A stretch of 64,000 nt of DNA from Nocardioides gansuensis (lineage in GTDB: Bacteria > Actinomycetota > Actinomycetes > Propionibacteriales > Nocardioidaceae), in NCBI RefSeq assembly GCF_003076135.1, contig NZ_QDGZ01000003.1, positions 1-64,000 of the forward strand, in the 5' to 3' direction. Made by a program: the position numbers and the translations under genes. Numbering within the stretch: the first letter of the stretch is position 1; every line of letters begins with the position of its first letter. The notes below the pieces were generated by a model, which was given only the letters and a program-made list of their open reading frames with translations, was not told where the DNA came from and did no database searches. Below are positions 61,405 through 64,000 of the stretch, piece after piece.

Positions 61405-62282
61405 CGTCATCCCTGCCGTCGGTCGCCGTGATCACGATGGCCCGTGACGAGGGCCGCATGCTGCGGCGCTGGGTCGACCACTACGCCCGCGAGGTCGGTG
61501 CCGAGCACCTGGTGGTCGTCGACGACAACAGCAGCGACGGGTCGACCGACGACCTGCCGTGCCCGGTGCTGCGCATCCCGCCGCTGACCAAGAGGAGCTT
61601 CGAGCCGTCCCGGATGGGCCTGCTCAGTGGCCTGTCGGCCGGCCTCCTGGAGGCCTACGACGCCGTGATCTTCTGCGACGTCGACGAGTTCATCGTGGCC
61701 GACCCCGGTCGCTACGAGACGCTGCGCCACTTCGTCGCCGACCGGCCCGGCCGCGAGGCCGTGGGCGTGATGGGGCTCAACGTGGTGCACGACCTGGCCC
61801 ACGAGGGCCCGCTGCGCGAGGACGAGCCGATCCTGGGCCAGCGCCGGCTCGCGAAGTTCCTGCCGTTGATGTGCAAGCCGTCGCTCAAGTGGGTGCCGGC
61901 CAACTGGGTGCTCGCCTCGCACGGCATCCGCTGCGAGTTCGCCGTCGACCCCGAGCTGTTCATGTTCCACATGAAGTTCGCCGACCGCGACCACCTCAAG
62001 GCAGTGGCCGACCACCGGCACGGGATGTACACGAGCGAGGGCCGTGCCGCCCGCACGAGCTGGGAGCGCTCCGGCGGCGACATGGTCGAGCTGCTGGACG
62101 AGATCGCCGGCGACATCGACCACACCGACATCAAGCCGTTCGGCCCGCCGCTGAAGAAGCTCGGGCAGATCGTCGAGCAGCCCGAGGCCGGTGTCTGGCG
62201 CGCCGTCGGCGGCGGACAGGTGCGGGCCATGCGCAACCGCCCGCTGACCCGCATCCCCGACCGGTTCCTGGGGCGGCTGTGA
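61401..62282 (+). CDS. GT2-type glycosyltransferase (Glyco_tranf_2_4)
   Basis: A 293-residue enzyme: VAVITMARDEGRMLRRWVDH, VVVDDNSSDGSTD, and the DVD of AVIFCDVDEFIVADPGRYET, typical of the Glyco_tranf_2_4/DUF4422-like group; the C-terminal part contains the His/Phe-rich MFHMKFADRDHLK. The donor sugar is unknown. The ATG overlaps the sulfotransferase stop. Confidence 0.85.
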   Translation: MTSSLPSVAVITMARDEGRMLRRWVDHYAREVGAEHLVVVDDNSSDGSTDDLPCPVLRIPPLTKRSFEPSRMGLLSGLSAGLLEAYDAVIFCDVDEFIVADPGRYETLRHFVADRPGREAVGVMGLNVVHDLAHEGPLREDEPILGQRRLAKFLPLMCKPSLKWVPANWVLASHGIRCEFAVDPELFMFHMKFADRDHLKAVADHRHGMYTSEGRAARTSWERSGGDMVELLDEIAGDIDHTDIKPFGPPLKKLGQIVEQPEAGVWRAVGGGQVRAMRNRPLTRIPDRFLGRL

Positions 62283-62310
62283 GCGACGGAGCCGAGCGAG
62301 GAACGAGCGA

Positions 62311-62368
62311 GCGACCGAGCTCACCCAGTGGCGCTGTGAGCGACCGAGCTCACCCGGTGGCGCTGTGA
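62311..62368 (+). repeat. 29-bp direct repeat, two copies
   Basis: Copy 1 (62311-62339) and copy 2 (62340-62368) differ at one base (62326 A, 62355 G). Each copy ends CTGTGA; a diverged third end lies at the upstream gene terminus (GGCTGTGAGCGACGGAGC). Copy 2 contains the GTG start of the next gene. Confidence 0.7.
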
Positions 62369-63945
62369 GCACCCCCGGCACCCACGCCGTCACCGTCGAC
62401 CTGGTCGACGACGACGGCATCCGCCTCCACGCCGGGTCCGACGAGCTGTGCAACCTGCTGTTCGACGACCGGCGGATCTGGTCGTTCTGGGTGCAGCGCG
62501 ACGGCCGGCCCGACGGGGACGGCTGGCTGGTCCCGTGGCCCGAGCGGCTGCTCCTCCACCTGGAGGGCACGACCCGGGTCACGATCACGACGGCGGCCGG
62601 CGCCACGGCGTACGACGCGGAGGTGCGCTTCGGCACCGAGGACCGCCGGCTCACGGTGGTCGACCGGCAGGGCGCCCCGCTCGGCATCGACAACTACGGG
62701 CGGCTGGTCAAGACGTTCGAGACCAAGGACCGCGGCGAGCTGCTGCCGCTGCTCGACGCTCTCGAGACGGTGCTCGGGCTGCTGCGCGAGCAGGGCCTCG
62801 AGGCGTTCCCCGCCTACGGCACGCTGCTCGGCGCCGTCCGCGACGGCGCGTTCATCGGGCACGACTCCGACGCCGACGTCGGCTACGTCAGCCGTCACTC
62901 CCACCCGCTCGACGTGATCCGCGAGTCGCACCGGGTGCAGCGCGCCATCCAGCGGCAGGGCTACGAGACCGCCCGCTACAGCGGCGCGGCCTTCCAGATC
63001 CTGGTGCCGGACGCCGACGGCTCGCGGCGCGGCCTCGACGTCTTCGGTGGCTTCTTCATAGACGGGCGCCTGGCGCTGATGGGGGAGGTGTTCCAGCCCT
63101 TCGAGCGGGAGTGGGTCTTCCCGCTCGGCACGACCACCCTCGAGGGCCGCGAGCTGCCCGCGCCCGCGCGGCCGGAGCACCTGCTCGAGGCGATGTACGG
63201 GCCCGGCTGGAAGGTGCCGGACCCGGCCTTCCGGTTCGAGAAGTCGGCCGACGCGCAGCGGCGCTTCGACTGGTGGTTCCGCGGCACCCGCGTCAACCGG
63301 CCGCAGTGGGACCACCGCTACGGGCTGGCCCGGCTGCTGCCGCCCTACCAGCCTCCGCACGACGTCTCCGTCGTGCTGCACGAGCGGGAGCCCGCCGACG
63401 CGTGGGTGCTCGACGCGGGCTGCGGCCGCGCCCGCGACGCCCGTTGGCTGGCCAAGCAGGGCCGCCAGGTCGTGGGCCTCGACTACTCCGGGGTGGCGAT
63501 GGACTTCGTCCGCGCCCGCGCCGCCGAGCAGGGCTGGCCCCTGGAGCTGCACACCGTGAACCTGCTCGAGCTGCGCCAGCTGCTCGTGTGGGGCGCCCGG
63601 CTGGCTGCTCGGCCGGGGCCACGGGCGATGCTCGCCCGCCACCTCATCGACAGCACGTCGCCGCAGGGCCGCGAGCACGTGTGGCGGCTGGCCGACATGG
63701 TGCTGCGCGGCGGCCACCGGCTGCACCTGGAGTTCCTCACAGAGCGGATCGAGGACGAGGAGGGGCGGCCCCCGCTCACCAGGCCCCTCGACCCCGACCT
63801 GGTCGTCGCCGAGCTCGCCGGCTGGGGTGCCCGGGTCGTCGCGCGAGAGGATCTGGTGGGGCAGCCGATCGACTACGGCTACGGCGAGGAAGTGTCCCGG
63901 GACAAGCACTGGCGGTCCTGCCGCCTGGAGGTGGAGTGGCGATGA
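62365..63945 (+). CDS. LicD-like phosphotransferase fused to a class I methyltransferase
   Basis: A 526-residue two-domain protein. The N-terminal half ends in a LicD-type nucleotidyltransferase core (FPAYGTLLGAVRDGAFIGHD then SDADVGYVSRHSHPLD), the family that moves phosphocholine or other phospho-alcohols onto teichoic acids and glycans. The C-terminal half is an SAM methyltransferase (VLDAGCGRARDARWLAKQGR, VVGLDYSGVAMDFVRARAAE). The GTG lies inside the second 29-bp repeat. It ends overlapping the next gene by 4 bp. Confidence 0.85.
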   Translation: MSTPGTHAVTVDLVDDDGIRLHAGSDELCNLLFDDRRIWSFWVQRDGRPDGDGWLVPWPERLLLHLEGTTRVTITTAAGATAYDAEVRFGTEDRRLTVVDRQGAPLGIDNYGRLVKTFETKDRGELLPLLDALETVLGLLREQGLEAFPAYGTLLGAVRDGAFIGHDSDADVGYVSRHSHPLDVIRESHRVQRAIQRQGYETARYSGAAFQILVPDADGSRRGLDVFGGFFIDGRLALMGEVFQPFEREWVFPLGTTTLEGRELPAPARPEHLLEAMYGPGWKVPDPAFRFEKSADAQRRFDWWFRGTRVNRPQWDHRYGLARLLPPYQPPHDVSVVLHEREPADAWVLDAGCGRARDARWLAKQGRQVVGLDYSGVAMDFVRARAAEQGWPLELHTVNLLELRQLLVWGARLAARPGPRAMLARHLIDSTSPQGREHVWRLADMVLRGGHRLHLEFLTERIEDEEGRPPLTRPLDPDLVVAELAGWGARVVAREDLVGQPIDYGYGEEVSRDKHWRSCRLEVEWR

Positions 63946-64000
63946 AGTTGCGAGGCCGTGAGCGCGAGCTGGAGGCGAGGATCGCCGCGCTGGAGGCGCA
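63942..64000 (+). CDS. start of a coiled-coil protein, truncated by the window edge
   Basis: ATG overlapping the previous stop, then codons for MKLRGRERELEARIAALEA. The charged helical start suggests a coiled coil, as at the N terminus of some glycan-modification enzymes. Identity cannot be decided. Confidence 0.55.
   Translation, partial: MKLRGRERELEARIAALEA

Overview
The window is GC-rich chromosomal DNA with frequent GTG/TTG starts and dense, overlapping genes. Content and gene order point to an actinobacterium, most likely of the Nocardioidaceae (Nocardioides-like). From memory, long runs parallel the Mycobacterium tuberculosis Rv3231-Rv3280 neighbourhood: acyl-CoA carboxylase/birA, PH-domain protein, purK-purE, a manC-whiB2-manB block, sahH, mtrA-mtrB-lpqB, comF, hpf and secA. 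A tatB-mrp-DUF1003-MgtE-like block matches Rv1224-Rv1232c. I see no tRNA, rRNA, CRISPR array, insertion sequence or prophage; this is core chromosome.

Layout. 1-7 kb: a biotin carboxylase-family subunit divergent from birA, then a PH-domain membrane protein, a class III cyclase, a stand-alone winged-helix protein, purK-purE, a membrane acyltransferase-like protein and an oxidoreductase. 7-13 kb: arfB, a frameshifted AAA+ ATPase, small membrane proteins, a PadR regulator with a clear operator array, an epimerase and a zinc alcohol dehydrogenase. 13-26 kb: a cell-envelope block with two LCP ligases, two GlfT1-like glycosyltransferases, glf, a GlfT2-like polymerase, a Wzm/Wzt exporter and a secreted amidase. 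Together these would build, export and anchor a galactofuranose polymer. 27-37 kb: GDP-mannose supply (manC, manB), whiB2, a giant membrane glycosyltransferase with a DUF5719 partner, and small conserved genes. 38-51 kb: sahH, the MtrAB-LpqB signalling operon, comF, a structured RNA, hpf, a response regulator, a YcaQ-like glycosylase and secA. 51-56 kb: LysM and Rv3235-type proteins, tatB, mrp, DUF1003 and an MgtE-like CBS protein. 56-64 kb: a lipoprotein, a secreted phospholipase D-like protein, a secreted RCC1-propeller/nuclease fusion, and the start of a glycan-decoration cluster (sulfotransferase, glycosyltransferase, LicD-methyltransferase).

Three signals stand out. First, the 355-bp gap before hpf holds an RNA of about 285 nt closed by a 15-bp terminal stem and starting at its own -10 box; it is probably a raiA-motif RNA. 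Second, many genes carry a TANNNT-like -10 element 6-7 nt before the start codon, so leaderless transcription is common here; in one 24-bp gap two such elements overlap back to back. Third, three genes look broken by small deletions, which is either real decay or residual indel error in the assembly.
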